Shown piece by piece: positions 1-8,956 of a DNA stretch of 64,000 nucleotides (its first letter is position 1; each line of letters begins with the position of its first letter). The notes below the pieces were generated by a model that saw nothing but the letters and a program-made list of their open reading frames with translations, did no database searches and had not been told where the DNA came from. Source of the stretch: Gammaproteobacteria bacterium (GTDB lineage: Bacteria > Pseudomonadota > Gammaproteobacteria > Pseudomonadales > Azotimanducaceae); NCBI GenBank assembly GCA_030425195.1, contig JAUIAV010000009.1, forward strand, positions 62,001-126,000. Reading direction: 5' to 3'. The translations under genes were made by a program, and so were the position numbers.

Positions 1-2
1 CC

Positions 3-92
3 ACCCGCTGGAACAAGACCGCGGCTGCCAAACAGCTGGGAATCACCTTCCGCGCTCTGCGCTACCGGCTGCAGAAGCTCGAGCTGGAATAG
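3..92 (+). CDS. pilR: Sigma-54 response regulator PilR, C-terminal end (5' partial)
   Basis: Only the last 29 codons lie in the window. They encode a Fis-type helix-turn-helix ending in the pattern WNKTAAAKQLGITF then LRYRLQKLELE and a TAG stop. That is the DNA-binding tail of NtrC-family activators and closely matches PilR, which activates sigma-54 transcription of the major pilin gene. The assignment to PilR rather than another NtrC member rests on the tail sequence plus the fimT and minor-pilin genes that follow, as in Pseudomonas. Confidence 0.8.
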   Translation, partial: TRWNKTAAAKQLGITFRALRYRLQKLELE

Positions 93-175
93 CACACCGC
101 CTGCCGCCGGCGTCTTACCTGCCGCCGGCCCGTTCTCGCAGGATCATTCGACCACCGTGGGCCTAATCTGATGGC

Positions 176-751
176 ATGGTCAACCTGCGGCGCCTGCCGG
201 CTTTCTCCCTGGTCGAACTGCTGGTCACCCTGGCGATTGCCGCCGTGCTGGCCGGTCTGGCGTTCCCCGCATTCGACGGACTCATCGAGCGTTCCCGGAG
301 CACCAGCCGGGTAAACGACCTGGTGGGCATCATCCGCTTCGCCCGGCACGCGGCCATCAGCGAACGGCGCTGGGTGGCAATCTGTCCCGCCATCGACGAG
401 ACCTGCACCGGCAGCCGTCAGTGGCATACGGGCGTGATGGCCTTCGAGGATCGGAATCGGGACGGCGGGCGTCAGCCTTCCGAACCGGTGCTGGGTTACC
501 TCGCGGCACTCGATCCGGGAGAACGGCTCACCTGGCGGGCGTTCCGGCGCCGCAACTTTCTGCAGTTCCGTCCGGAGGGGTATACGAACTGGCAGAACGG
601 GAGCTTTCTCTACTGCCCCGCCAGTGGTGATGCCCGGTATGGCAAGGTACTGATCGTCAACATCCAGGGCCGGACGGCCCCTTCCGTGGACGCTGACGGT
701 GACGGCATCGACGAGCAGGCCAACGGAAACCCGCTGACCTGTTCTGCTTGA
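176..751 (+). CDS. fimT: Type IV pilus minor pilin/pseudopilin, FimT/GspH family
   Basis: 191 residues with a class III leader: a short basic N-terminus (MVNLRRLPA) followed by FSLVELLVTLAIAAVLAGLA, where prepilin peptidase would cleave before the Phe and the Glu at mature position 5 is present. The C-terminal part is a GspH/FimT-like domain with paired cysteines (CPAIDETC; and CPAS with a final C). It sits 83 bp after pilR, matching the pilS-pilR-fimT order in pseudomonads. The gap contains a 12-base direct repeat (CCTGCCGCCGGC at 100-111 and 118-129). No strong Shine-Dalgarno is visible, so the start is tentative. Confidence 0.82.
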   Translation: MVNLRRLPAFSLVELLVTLAIAAVLAGLAFPAFDGLIERSRSTSRVNDLVGIIRFARHAAISERRWVAICPAIDETCTGSRQWHTGVMAFEDRNRDGGRQPSEPVLGYLAALDPGERLTWRAFRRRNFLQFRPEGYTNWQNGSFLYCPASGDARYGKVLIVNIQGRTAPSVDADGDGIDEQANGNPLTCSA

Positions 752-792
752 GCAGACCTGCTCTGCTTGAGCAGACCTGCTCTGCCTCGGCA
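736..792. repeat. Three tandem 19-bp repeats at the 3' end of fimT
   Basis: Three contiguous 19-bp units (736-754, 755-773, 774-792) begin GACCTG and each contains a small inverted repeat, CTGCT-TG-AGCAG in units 1-2 and CTGCC-TC-GGCAG in unit 3. The fimT stop codon lies in unit 1 and the array ends 2 bp before the stop of the convergent gene. It may act as a weak bidirectional terminator built from repeated hairpins. There is no T-run, so this is inference. Confidence 0.75.
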
Positions 793-794
793 GG

Positions 795-1127
795 TTAGAC
801 GCCTTCCACCACCACGTTGTCCGGCAGCTGCTCAATGCGGATCGCATGACGCTCGGACCCGGAGATCACCCGGAAGGTGACCACGGCCTTCATGCCCTCC
901 TCGAGCATGGTGAATGCACCGTAGCTGCCACGGATCTCCACAGTGAGCTCCGGAGCCATGTAGAAACGGATCCCTTCGAAGATCATGGTACCTGCAGCGT
1001 AGTCCAGGTCTTCGATGGTGCCTTCCATTTCATCGACGGGGGCCATCTCCACCACACCTGAAGCGGCGACGGAGGTCACGCTCAGGAGCAGCAGCATGCC
1101 TGCTATGAAGAATGTGCCGATTTTCAT
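795..1127 (-). CDS. Small secreted protein in the pilY2 position
   Basis: 110 residues with an N-terminal signal peptide (MKIGTFFIAGMLLLLSVTS, cleavage near VAAS) and a compact beta-rich remainder (EGTIEDLDYAAGTMIFEG). The ATG at 1127 was chosen because GGGAG lies six bases upstream; the ATG at 1133 would be too close to it. It starts 12 bp after the pilY1 stop and is last in the minor-pilin operon, the place held by pilY2 in Pseudomonas aeruginosa. I cannot confirm sequence homology to PilY2. It could equally be a DUF5666-like periplasmic protein. Confidence 0.72.
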   Translation of the reverse strand: MKIGTFFIAGMLLLLSVTSVAASGVVEMAPVDEMEGTIEDLDYAAGTMIFEGIRFYMAPELTVEIRGSYGAFTMLEEGMKAVVTFRVISGSERHAIRIEQLPDNVVVEGV

Positions 1128-1139
1128 GGTCATCTCCCG

Positions 1140-4100
1140 TTAGTCCAGTTCCTGCCAGGACAGGCGTCCGGTGCGGTTGTCGTTCACGTCCAGAATACGG
1201 TAGGAGGTGGTCTCGTTACCGCCGCTGATGAACAGGAAGTCCGTATCACCCTCGCCACCGAGGATCGAGGGATCCACCAGCGAGCCGTCCAGCGCGTCCT
1301 GATCGAACAGGATGCCTGCCGCGAAGTCTTCTCCGCCGACGGTGATGAGATCTCCATCGTTCACGTAGCCGTCGTTATTGAAGTCCACCAGGGCCCTGAT
1401 CGGATTGCCGCCGCTGAGCACGTCGAACAGCAGGACCGAACCCGGACGGGAACCGAAGCAGCTGGTCGAGCCCACACTCGGCAGCACAGTGGCGGCGATC
1501 ATGGTGCCGTCACGATAGATCATCCGGCGGATGGCCTTCTCACCCGGGAACTGGGGGTTCGGCGGTGCCAGACCGGAGCTGTCCGGATTGGGGTTGCCGG
1601 AGATGGTCGTGGATGCCCGCACCATGTCCAGATCGAAGTACCAGCCGTAGGTACCGGGTACACCGCTCTCGGACACGTAGTTCACCGGGTTGCTGGTGAG
1701 GATCCGGCGTGTCTGCGCCGGGCTCGTGGAGTCATCCACCACGTTGGTCATCACCTGCTCCACCAGACGCAGCGCCTTGGTGTCGGGTTGGGCCGTAGCC
1801 GGGTTCGCTTCACCGCGATCCCAGATCGTGTAGATGGACTGAATGTCTCGGCTGTTCGCATCATCCCGGGCGACATGGCTGCCGGTGCCGAAGGTGACCA
1901 GGAAGCCGTCCTCGGTCGGATGCTTGGAAACCACCGGCTTCGACAGAATCGGCTGCAGCGTGGTGGTGCCGCCTCCGTCCGTGTAGCTGGCGGTGAACAG
2001 GCGTGTGGAGGTCCAGTTGTCGGGATTCGAATCCGACAGATCGAACCGGTACAGGTTGCCCAGCCGGTCACCGGCATAGACCCAGTCGACCGTGCCGTTC
2101 AGATCCACGTCCACCGCGGTGGGCGTTCCCAGACCGTTCGGGTATCCGGCCTGGGGAGCCGGCGCGGTCGCCGGGCCCACGCCTGTGTCGATCTTGATCA
2201 CATCGCCCGGACCCCAGCCATCCACACCCTTGTTCACAAAGAGCACGAAGAGCTTGGCGATACCTGCCGTGGAGTTCAGACCGTTACCCATCACGGCGAC
2301 CCATTCGTGACGAGCGGGGCTGCCGCTGTCGGTCGCGTTGCTCATGGTGATGGTCGGCTGGCTCATGGCCACACCCAGATCCTTGAGAGGTCGTCCGTAC
2401 GGATCAATCATGCCGCCGCCGCCGAGCAGATTACCGGGGCAGGCGGATTCGGACTGGCCCGGACAGTTGATCGGATAGGTATCGTCCTCGTCCGTAAACT
2501 CCCAGAGCACGGTGCTGGAAGCCGTTGCCTCCGAGCCGAACCGTCCGTCGGGATCGGTGACGTTGAGCGCAAAAAAGCCCTTGCCGCCGGCACCCGTGCC
2601 GCCGATGAGCAGAGTCACCCACTCCTTGCCGGTCACGGCACGGCTCGGCCGCATGAAGACGTCGTTGATGCTCGGCGTCAGATCCACGTAGTAGTTGTGC
2701 TGGTAGAACGGAGAGGTCACCTCTTCCAGATCATTGTGGTAGATCTGACTGGTGTCCATGTTCTTGTTCGGCAGATAGCCGTAAAGCTCGAGGCCCGTCT
2801 GCGCATCAAAGCCGTGCAGGATACCGTCGTTGGCGCCTACATAGACGATGGGCCGGCGGGCGAACCGAGCCGCGGCGAAATCGCTGTACAGATCGTCCAC
2901 CGGATAGGGTGCCTGATCCCGGTTGATGGCCCGAGGCGAACCCACGAACACCGGGCTCGAATTGACGATGTCGCCAAGCAGGCCGTTGGTGGCCGGTCGT
3001 TCCCGCAGCACGCCACCGTTCTGAGCCTCCTCGGTTCTGGTACCGCGGATCCAGTCCACCTCATCCGAGCTCAGCATGAGCTGCTGCTCCGGCGCCAGAT
3101 CCACGTGACGGAACGGAACGCCGTCACCACTGAAGCTGTGCGAGGTCACCAGTGTCCGGTTGTTGGGCAGCTGGTTGGCGGGATTGAGCTGCTCCGAAGC
3201 ACGCCAGGTCGGGGAAGGCGCAAGAGAGCCATCCGTGTTCACCACCGTTGCCGTCAGCTCGCCCGTGTTGTCGCGGAGGTCGAAGAAACCTCTGTAGAGC
3301 AGGGTACCGTCTCTGAGCGACGTGGAGTTGAACGCGGCTGCCGAGGTCGATGAGGACGCCTGGGTGAATTCCAGGAACGCCTGCTCGAAAGCGGCCTGCA
3401 GGGTCGTTGGATCACCCGCGCTCAGGAACCGGCCACGACCGTTTACTGCCGCATGCAGCATGTCGTCGATCTTCTCCAGAGCGCCGTCGAACGGATCGGA
3501 CCAGGCGAACGGCACGGTCGGATCGAAGGGAATCGTGGCCGGATCATGCGTACCCGTCACACCGAAGGCAATGGTGTAGGTCTTCATGTGCTGGTGCATG
3601 GTGTTGTTCGCTGCCGTGAAGGTACCGCTGGGCGCACCATCCACGTCCGAACGGGACAGCGGCACCTCGTCGTCCAGACCCGGATGCAGGTCCGTCTCGT
3701 AGTAGTACATGGCCGTATCCGCCAGCGTGGCGCTGTGAGAGTCTGCATACCGGCCGCCGTCAAACGAACTGTTGTTGTCGTTGTCGGCGTTGCTGGACAC
3801 CCCCGAGGCACCGTTCCAGTAACCGTCTGAGAAGAGCAGCGCGAAGTTCTGCTGACACATCCCGTCCGGAATCGGCAGTGCGGGACAGTAACCGCCGCCG
3901 TTGCAGGCAAAGATCTCACCTGCGTCGCGCAGTGCGTCCCGCAGCGGTGTGCCTCCGGAAGAGTTGACATCGTAGATGTCGTCCAGCAGAAGCTTCTTGG
4001 CACCATCGGTGTAAAGCTCGTTCATCAGCCGGATCTGCTCACGCTCGGAGCCGTTCAGAGTTTCGAGACCGAGCCGGATATCCTGGATCTCGGAGATCAC

Positions 4101-7100
4101 CCGCCCGACCGAGCTCTTGGCCACGTATTCCCTCGATCGGAAGTACTGGAACCAGTTGGCGAAGTTCTGGATCTCCTCCGCGTAGGAACAGGTGGTGGGA
4201 TCGCCGTCGGACGCGCAATCCTCACGGCCGTTGGCCGCCGGCCACGGGCCGTTGGCAGGCCGGATCTCCACCTTCGTGTGCGGATCGTCCCACTCGAGCG
4301 GCGCATCTTCCGTCGTCGTGTAGTAATGCGGGATGTACACGCTCTGGGAAGGTGAGTCGCCGATGGTTTCGGTACCGCCATTGGAATCCCATTGCGGCAC
4401 CCGGGTGGAACGGTAGGTATGTGTCGAGAGGATGTCGAACGTGTTGGTCGGGTCTCTCGGCTCCAGCCGGATCGCAGACGGGTTTGCATCTGCAAATTCG
4501 TTGTTGTTCACATCCTGTCCCACCCAGGGGCGGTACATGATGTTCGGGTTGTAGTACAGGCTGTTGTGCTTGTAATTCCTTGCACGCCAGACGCCGTATT
4601 CGTTGTTGTCCGTGTTGCTGTCGTCCTCGAGCGCCTCCGGCGTCGGCAGAATCCGGCCGTTGCCGCTGTCGTAGGCAAACTGATTGGTCGGCAGATTCCA
4701 CAGATAGATGTAGCTGGTGGAGTTGCTGCCGCTGCTTCTCGCCTCACGGTTGTCCAGCACGAAACCGCCATTATCGTCGGTGCTGTCGACGATCATGTTC
4801 CAGTCCATGGAACCGGAGTCGTCCAGGACCACCAGAACGTTCGGCGGTACGCTGTTCGTCTGCTCGAGCGGAATGTTGCTGATGTTGTAGGGGATCGCAA
4901 CGGTGCCCGGCGGCGGCGGCGGCGGCGGTGCAGGCGTCGGGTTGATGACAACGCGCACCTCGTACTCCGCACCCGTGTTCACGTCGATGCCGTCGAACAG
5001 GCGGTAGAAGAAGGAAATCTCACCGGTGAAGTTGATGGGCGGTGTGAAGGTGAAACTCCCGGTGCCATTGTCGAGGGACAACGTACCCATGGGTGGCGGG
5101 ACAGTCAGAACCGCGGCCAGCGCAGAGCCGACCGGATTGCCGCCGCCGTCGAGCAGCGCGCCGTCCACGTCGTAGCTGCCATTGAACACACCGTCGTTCT
5201 CATCAACGATCAGGCTTTCGTTCTCATAGATCACGTAGGTGCGCTGTTGAGTGCCGATCGGCGGATCGTTGACCTGCGCGATCTGGATCTCCACCCTCGC
5301 AGGCGGCGAGACGTCGCCATTGGTGTCGATGATCGTGTAGTAGAAGTAGTCGGTACCGAAGAAGTTGTCCTTCGGCGTGTACTCGATCTGGTTACCGTTG
5401 ACGATGACCGTGCCGTTGGGGTCACTGATGGGATCGTCATAGGGATCGAGGACGATCGTCGGCGTCCCCTCACTGAATCCGCCTACACCCGCCGAGTTGA
5501 TGGAGGTGGGCGTCTCAGCCAGATAGTCGTTGTCCAGCACGGGGATGGTGATCGTTCCGATGTCCTCATTCAGCGGGCCGACAAAGTCGTCGTTCGCGAT
5601 CGGAAAGTCGTTTACGCCACCGACGACCACATCGAAGGCGTCGCTGACCGTGGCGCCGGAGGTATCCGTTGCCTGCACGGAGATCGTGGCGTTCCCGTTC
5701 TGGTCCGGGGCGAGGTGCAGGGAAATCACAGATCCAGTCAGGTTGGAGACGTCGAAGAGACCCGGATTGGAGTTGCCCAGCGTGAAGGTGAGCACATCCC
5801 CATTGGTGACGATGTCCACATCATCGAAAATGGTAGCAAGATCCACCGTGAAGGTGGTCGGATCGTCCTCGACCGTGTTGATGTCGAACAACGGCGCCAC
5901 CTGCTGCGGGGCATCGTTGACCGCAGTCACGGTCAACACGAAGACGTCATCCACCTGCAGCCCGGTGCTGTCTGTCGCCGTGACAGTCACCGTCGCAACC
6001 CCGTTCTGATCCGGACCGATATCCAGGTTCAGGGAGTTCCCGGCAACCGATGCAGTGGGAATCAGCGTGGCGTTGTCCGTCGCCACCGTATAGGTCAGCA
6101 CGTCGCCATTGCCGAGATCGGGGTCGTCGAAAACGCCCACGAGGCTGGTTACCTGAAGGCCTGGATCCTCGGCAAAGGTCATATCGACGATGGGGTTGGC
6201 CACGAAGGGCGCATCCACCGCCTCGGAAATCGTGACCGCAAAAGTCGTGGTCACGGAGCTTCCGGCGGCATCCTCGGCGGTCACCGTTATGGTGGCGGGA
6301 CCATTGGCATCCGGCGTCACCGTGAAATTCATCGTACCGGCGAGACCGGCGAGCGGCGAGTTGGTTGCTGCAATCAGGCCGGGATTCGAGCTCGCGAAGG
6401 TCACCGTGTGGGTGTCTCCTCCATTAGCCAGGTCCTCATCCGCGAACGCACCCACGAGGGAGACGGCGATACCGCCGACGTCCTCCGCGGCCACCACGTT
6501 GGCGATACCGGAGTCTACGGTGACAGGGTCATTCACGCTGGCCACCGTCACGTCGAAGGTGTCGGTCGCCTGAAAACCGGCGCCGTCTTCCACACCGACG
6601 GTAACCGTGGTGGAGCCGTACTGATTGGCCACGGGCGTCACATCCACGCCGGTGCCGTTCACGGCGACGTCGATGAGTCCGGCATCATGGCCGGGTAAAA
6701 GGATCACGGTGAGGGTATCCGGCGGCGTATCGCCGAGGTCCGGATCATCGAACTCACTCTGAACTTCCACGAACGTGGTGCTGTCGTCCTCGTTCAGCGG
6801 CAGATCTGCCACGTCACCCACCAGGACCGGCGGGTCATTGAGCTCGGCCACCGTGATGGTGATGGTCTCCACCGCGTCTGCCGTGGGCGATCCGTCATCG
6901 GTGACACGGATGGTCACGGGGAAGCTGCCCGGGCCGTCCGCTTCTGCAGGTGTCCAGGTGAAGTCACCGCCTGCGGTGATGGCGGCACCCGCCGGCGCGC
7001 CAGGGTCCAGGCTGTATGTCAGCGCGTTGGCAGGAAGATCGGAATCGGTTGCCACTGCGGTGAAGGCCAGCAGAGTCTCCTCATTCACCGCCTGATTGCC

Positions 7101-8348
7101 GATGGGTGCCAGCACCGGAGCCTGGTTCGCTTCGTTCACCGTCACGTTGATGGTCTCGAAAGCCTCGAGGAGAGGTACCCCGCCATCCGCTACCCGGATG
7201 GTGATCGGGTAGACACCCGGACCCTGGGCTTCCGTCGGCGTCCAGTCGAAGGCACCGCCGGCAGTGATGGCGGCACCCGCCGGGGCACCGGCATCCAGTG
7301 AGAAAGTCAGCGTGTTCGCCGGCAGATCCGGATCGGACGCGGTAGCCGTGAAAGCGAGCGCGCTGCCTTCGTCGACGGCCTGAGCACCGATGGGATCCAG
7401 CACGGGCGGCTGGTTCAGCTCGTTCACCGTGATCGCCACGGTCTCGGAATCCTCCAGACCCACACCATCGGAGACCCGCACGGTGACATTGACCGTTCCA
7501 GGGCCCTGCGCCTCGGTGGGCGTCCAGGTGAAGTTGCCGCCGGGCGTGATGGTCGCACCCGCCGGGGCACCGGCATCCAGTGAGAAGGTCAGCGTATTGG
7601 CCGGCAGATCCGGATCGGAAGCGGTGGCCGTGAAAGCGAGCGCGTTGCCTTCGTCGATGCTCTGGGCGCCGATGGCGTTCAGCACCGGCGGCTGGTTGAT
7701 TTCGTTGACCGTGATGGTAATCGACTGGCTGTCCGTCTGACCCAGGTCGTCGGTGACGATCACATCCATGCCATAAGTGCCGGGTCCGTCGGCTTCCGTG
7801 GTGTTCCACGTGAACACACCGGAATTCACGTCGATGGAGGCACCCGGAGGCTCACCGCTCAGGGTGTAGGCCGGCGTATCGGCGCCGCCGTCCGGATCGG
7901 TGGAGGTGGCGGTGAAGTTCACGGCAGTGCCTTCCGCAACCACCGGATCGGTGATCGCATTCAATGTGGGTGGTCCGTTGGTGACACCGATTTTGAAGAG
8001 AACTGCAGCCGACCCACCATCGTCGCTTGCACGAATCTCTACGTCGGCCGTACCTTCGGTGCCATTGATCGGATCGATAACCACATAGTTCGATCCATTC
8101 ACACTCACGTTTACTACTGCATCACCGCCTACCACAGCGACCGAGTAGCTCCTGTTCGGGTCGTTCGGAAAGAACGTGAAATGAGCCTGCGCGTCCACGG
8201 TGGTGCTGTCATTGGCGGCAGCATGTGAAATCGATACGTTGGCCGGCGGCAGACCTGCCAGAGGCGTCGCCTGCACAGATGCAGCAGGAAGCAGCATCGC
8301 CATCAGCGTCACAGCGCTGCCGAATCTGTTCTTAATCAGGTGGTACAT
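1140..8348 (-). CDS. pilY1: Giant PilY1-type pilus tip adhesin with Ig/cadherin-like repeats
   Basis: About 2402 residues, roughly twice the usual PilY1. Order: signal peptide (cleaved near SVQA); about ten Ig/cadherin-like modules over residues ~110-1140, several opening NQPPVL or NDPPV; a proline linker APPPPPPPG at ~1145; a VWA-like region with intact MIDAS start DDSGSM near 1177; then the C-terminal PilY1 beta-propeller with GANDGILHGFDAQTG, IGGTGAGGKGFFALNVTDP and a calcium-type loop DVDLNGTVD near 2085. PilY1 caps the pilus, primes assembly with minor pilins and mediates adhesion and surface sensing. The ATG at 8348 is preferred over the GTG at 8354 because GGAGG is seven bases upstream of it. 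Confidence 0.93.
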   Translation of the reverse strand: MYHLIKNRFGSAVTLMAMLLPAASVQATPLAGLPPANVSISHAAANDSTTVDAQAHFTFFPNDPNRSYSVAVVGGDAVVNVSVNGSNYVVIDPINGTEGTADVEIRASDDGGSAAVLFKIGVTNGPPTLNAITDPVVAEGTAVNFTATSTDPDGGADTPAYTLSGEPPGASIDVNSGVFTWNTTEADGPGTYGMDVIVTDDLGQTDSQSITITVNEINQPPVLNAIGAQSIDEGNALAFTATASDPDLPANTLTFSLDAGAPAGATITPGGNFTWTPTEAQGPGTVNVTVRVSDGVGLEDSETVAITVNELNQPPVLDPIGAQAVDEGSALAFTATASDPDLPANTLTFSLDAGAPAGAAITAGGAFDWTPTEAQGPGVYPITIRVADGGVPLLEAFETINVTVNEANQAPVLAPIGNQAVNEETLLAFTAVATDSDLPANALTYSLDPGAPAGAAITAGGDFTWTPAEADGPGSFPVTIRVTDDGSPTADAVETITITVAELNDPPVLVGDVADLPLNEDDSTTFVEVQSEFDDPDLGDTPPDTLTVILLPGHDAGLIDVAVNGTGVDVTPVANQYGSTTVTVGVEDGAGFQATDTFDVTVASVNDPVTVDSGIANVVAAEDVGGIAVSLVGAFADEDLANGGDTHTVTFASSNPGLIAATNSPLAGLAGTMNFTVTPDANGPATITVTAEDAAGSSVTTTFAVTISEAVDAPFVANPIVDMTFAEDPGLQVTSLVGVFDDPDLGNGDVLTYTVATDNATLIPTASVAGNSLNLDIGPDQNGVATVTVTATDSTGLQVDDVFVLTVTAVNDAPQQVAPLFDINTVEDDPTTFTVDLATIFDDVDIVTNGDVLTFTLGNSNPGLFDVSNLTGSVISLHLAPDQNGNATISVQATDTSGATVSDAFDVVVGGVNDFPIANDDFVGPLNEDIGTITIPVLDNDYLAETPTSINSAGVGGFSEGTPTIVLDPYDDPISDPNGTVIVNGNQIEYTPKDNFFGTDYFYYTIIDTNGDVSPPARVEIQIAQVNDPPIGTQQRTYVIYENESLIVDENDGVFNGSYDVDGALLDGGGNPVGSALAAVLTVPPPMGTLSLDNGTGSFTFTPPINFTGEISFFYRLFDGIDVNTGAEYEVRVVINPTPAPPPPPPPGTVAIPYNISNIPLEQTNSVPPNVLVVLDDSGSMDWNMIVDSTDDNGGFVLDNREARSSGSNSTSYIYLWNLPTNQFAYDSGNGRILPTPEALEDDSNTDNNEYGVWRARNYKHNSLYYNPNIMYRPWVGQDVNNNEFADANPSAIRLEPRDPTNTFDILSTHTYRSTRVPQWDSNGGTETIGDSPSQSVYIPHYYTTTEDAPLEWDDPHTKVEIRPANGPWPAANGREDCASDGDPTTCSYAEEIQNFANWFQYFRSREYVAKSSVGRVISEIQDIRLGLETLNGSEREQIRLMNELYTDGAKKLLLDDIYDVNSSGGTPLRDALRDAGEIFACNGGGYCPALPIPDGMCQQNFALLFSDGYWNGASGVSSNADNDNNSSFDGGRYADSHSATLADTAMYYYETDLHPGLDDEVPLSRSDVDGAPSGTFTAANNTMHQHMKTYTIAFGVTGTHDPATIPFDPTVPFAWSDPFDGALEKIDDMLHAAVNGRGRFLSAGDPTTLQAAFEQAFLEFTQASSSTSAAAFNSTSLRDGTLLYRGFFDLRDNTGELTATVVNTDGSLAPSPTWRASEQLNPANQLPNNRTLVTSHSFSGDGVPFRHVDLAPEQQLMLSSDEVDWIRGTRTEEAQNGGVLRERPATNGLLGDIVNSSPVFVGSPRAINRDQAPYPVDDLYSDFAAARFARRPIVYVGANDGILHGFDAQTGLELYGYLPNKNMDTSQIYHNDLEEVTSPFYQHNYYVDLTPSINDVFMRPSRAVTGKEWVTLLIGGTGAGGKGFFALNVTDPDGRFGSEATASSTVLWEFTDEDDTYPINCPGQSESACPGNLLGGGGMIDPYGRPLKDLGVAMSQPTITMSNATDSGSPARHEWVAVMGNGLNSTAGIAKLFVLFVNKGVDGWGPGDVIKIDTGVGPATAPAPQAGYPNGLGTPTAVDVDLNGTVDWVYAGDRLGNLYRFDLSDSNPDNWTSTRLFTASYTDGGGTTTLQPILSKPVVSKHPTEDGFLVTFGTGSHVARDDANSRDIQSIYTIWDRGEANPATAQPDTKALRLVEQVMTNVVDDSTSPAQTRRILTSNPVNYVSESGVPGTYGWYFDLDMVRASTTISGNPNPDSSGLAPPNPQFPGEKAIRRMIYRDGTMIAATVLPSVGSTSCFGSRPGSVLLFDVLSGGNPIRALVDFNNDGYVNDGDLITVGGEDFAAGILFDQDALDGSLVDPSILGGEGDTDFLFISGGNETTSYRILDVNDNRTGRLSWQELD

Positions 8349-8375
8349 CTTCACTCCTCCTTCGCTCGCCGGCCG

Positions 8376-8930
8376 TCAGTCGAGAATCCGACCGTAGGTC
8401 GTCTGCAACATCACGCGGGAATTCGGACTGCCCCCGAATCCCAGCGCGGTCACGCGAAACACGTCGACGCTGTCGGACGAGCCGGCAGCGTTGTATTCAT
8501 TGTCCTGCTGGTAAGCGTTCTCATCGCGCTGGACGTTGGCGATGTGCTCGATCATGAAGCGCGGTTGCGGCTGATTGGGTGCCGCGTCCACGACGGTGGG
8601 CGCCACGATGGTCCGGCCGTCCGTCCAGATCGTGTCGTCTTCCCAGCGGTTGTCGTCGGTCACATCCGGCATGTCCCAGAGTCCGGCGACGCCGGTGTCG
8701 TTGTACGCGAAGGTGGACGTGGTCAGCTCCAGCGCCGCTTCCGCATCCCGGAGCGCCGATTCCGCCGCTTCGAACGCAAGCAGAGTGTCATGCTCGTTGC
8801 GTGCCATCCGGATCTCGAGAGACGTGGTCTGCACCACGGAGACGCCGAGAATGGTGAGTACCAGCAGCAGCACCAGACTGATGAACAGTGCTACCCCGGT
8901 ATTCGTCCTGTGATTGAAATTCCTGCGCAT
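8376..8930 (-). CDS. pilX: Type IV pilus minor pilin PilX
   Basis: 184 residues. The N-terminus (MRRNFNHRTNTGVALFISLV, continuing LLLVLTILGVSVVQTTSLE) is a PilX_N-type membrane segment in which the usual phenylalanine/Glu5 signature is replaced by G-V-A-L-F, as in PilX/GspK-like proteins. The body has the family phrase AFEAAESALRDAEAALE. It lies between pilW and pilY1; PilV, PilW, PilX and PilY1 form the priming and tip complex of the pilus. An AAGG sequence precedes the start. The C-terminus ends in a strand (VMLQTTYGRILD) typical of the family. Confidence 0.9.
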   Translation of the reverse strand: MRRNFNHRTNTGVALFISLVLLLVLTILGVSVVQTTSLEIRMARNEHDTLLAFEAAESALRDAEAALELTTSTFAYNDTGVAGLWDMPDVTDDNRWEDDTIWTDGRTIVAPTVVDAAPNQPQPRFMIEHIANVQRDENAYQQDNEYNAAGSSDSVDVFRVTALGFGGSPNSRVMLQTTYGRILD

Positions 8931-8956
8931 GGCGTTGCCTTCTTCGGAAGCGGCTT

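Noticed and set aside
736-792. CRISPR-like array
   Set aside because: The three 19-bp units are contiguous without spacers, and no cas gene is in the window.
4392-6698. 768-codon open frame on the plus strand
   Set aside because: Antisense to pilY1; composition is the mirror of its repeat region (Arg/Val/His rich) and has no domain.
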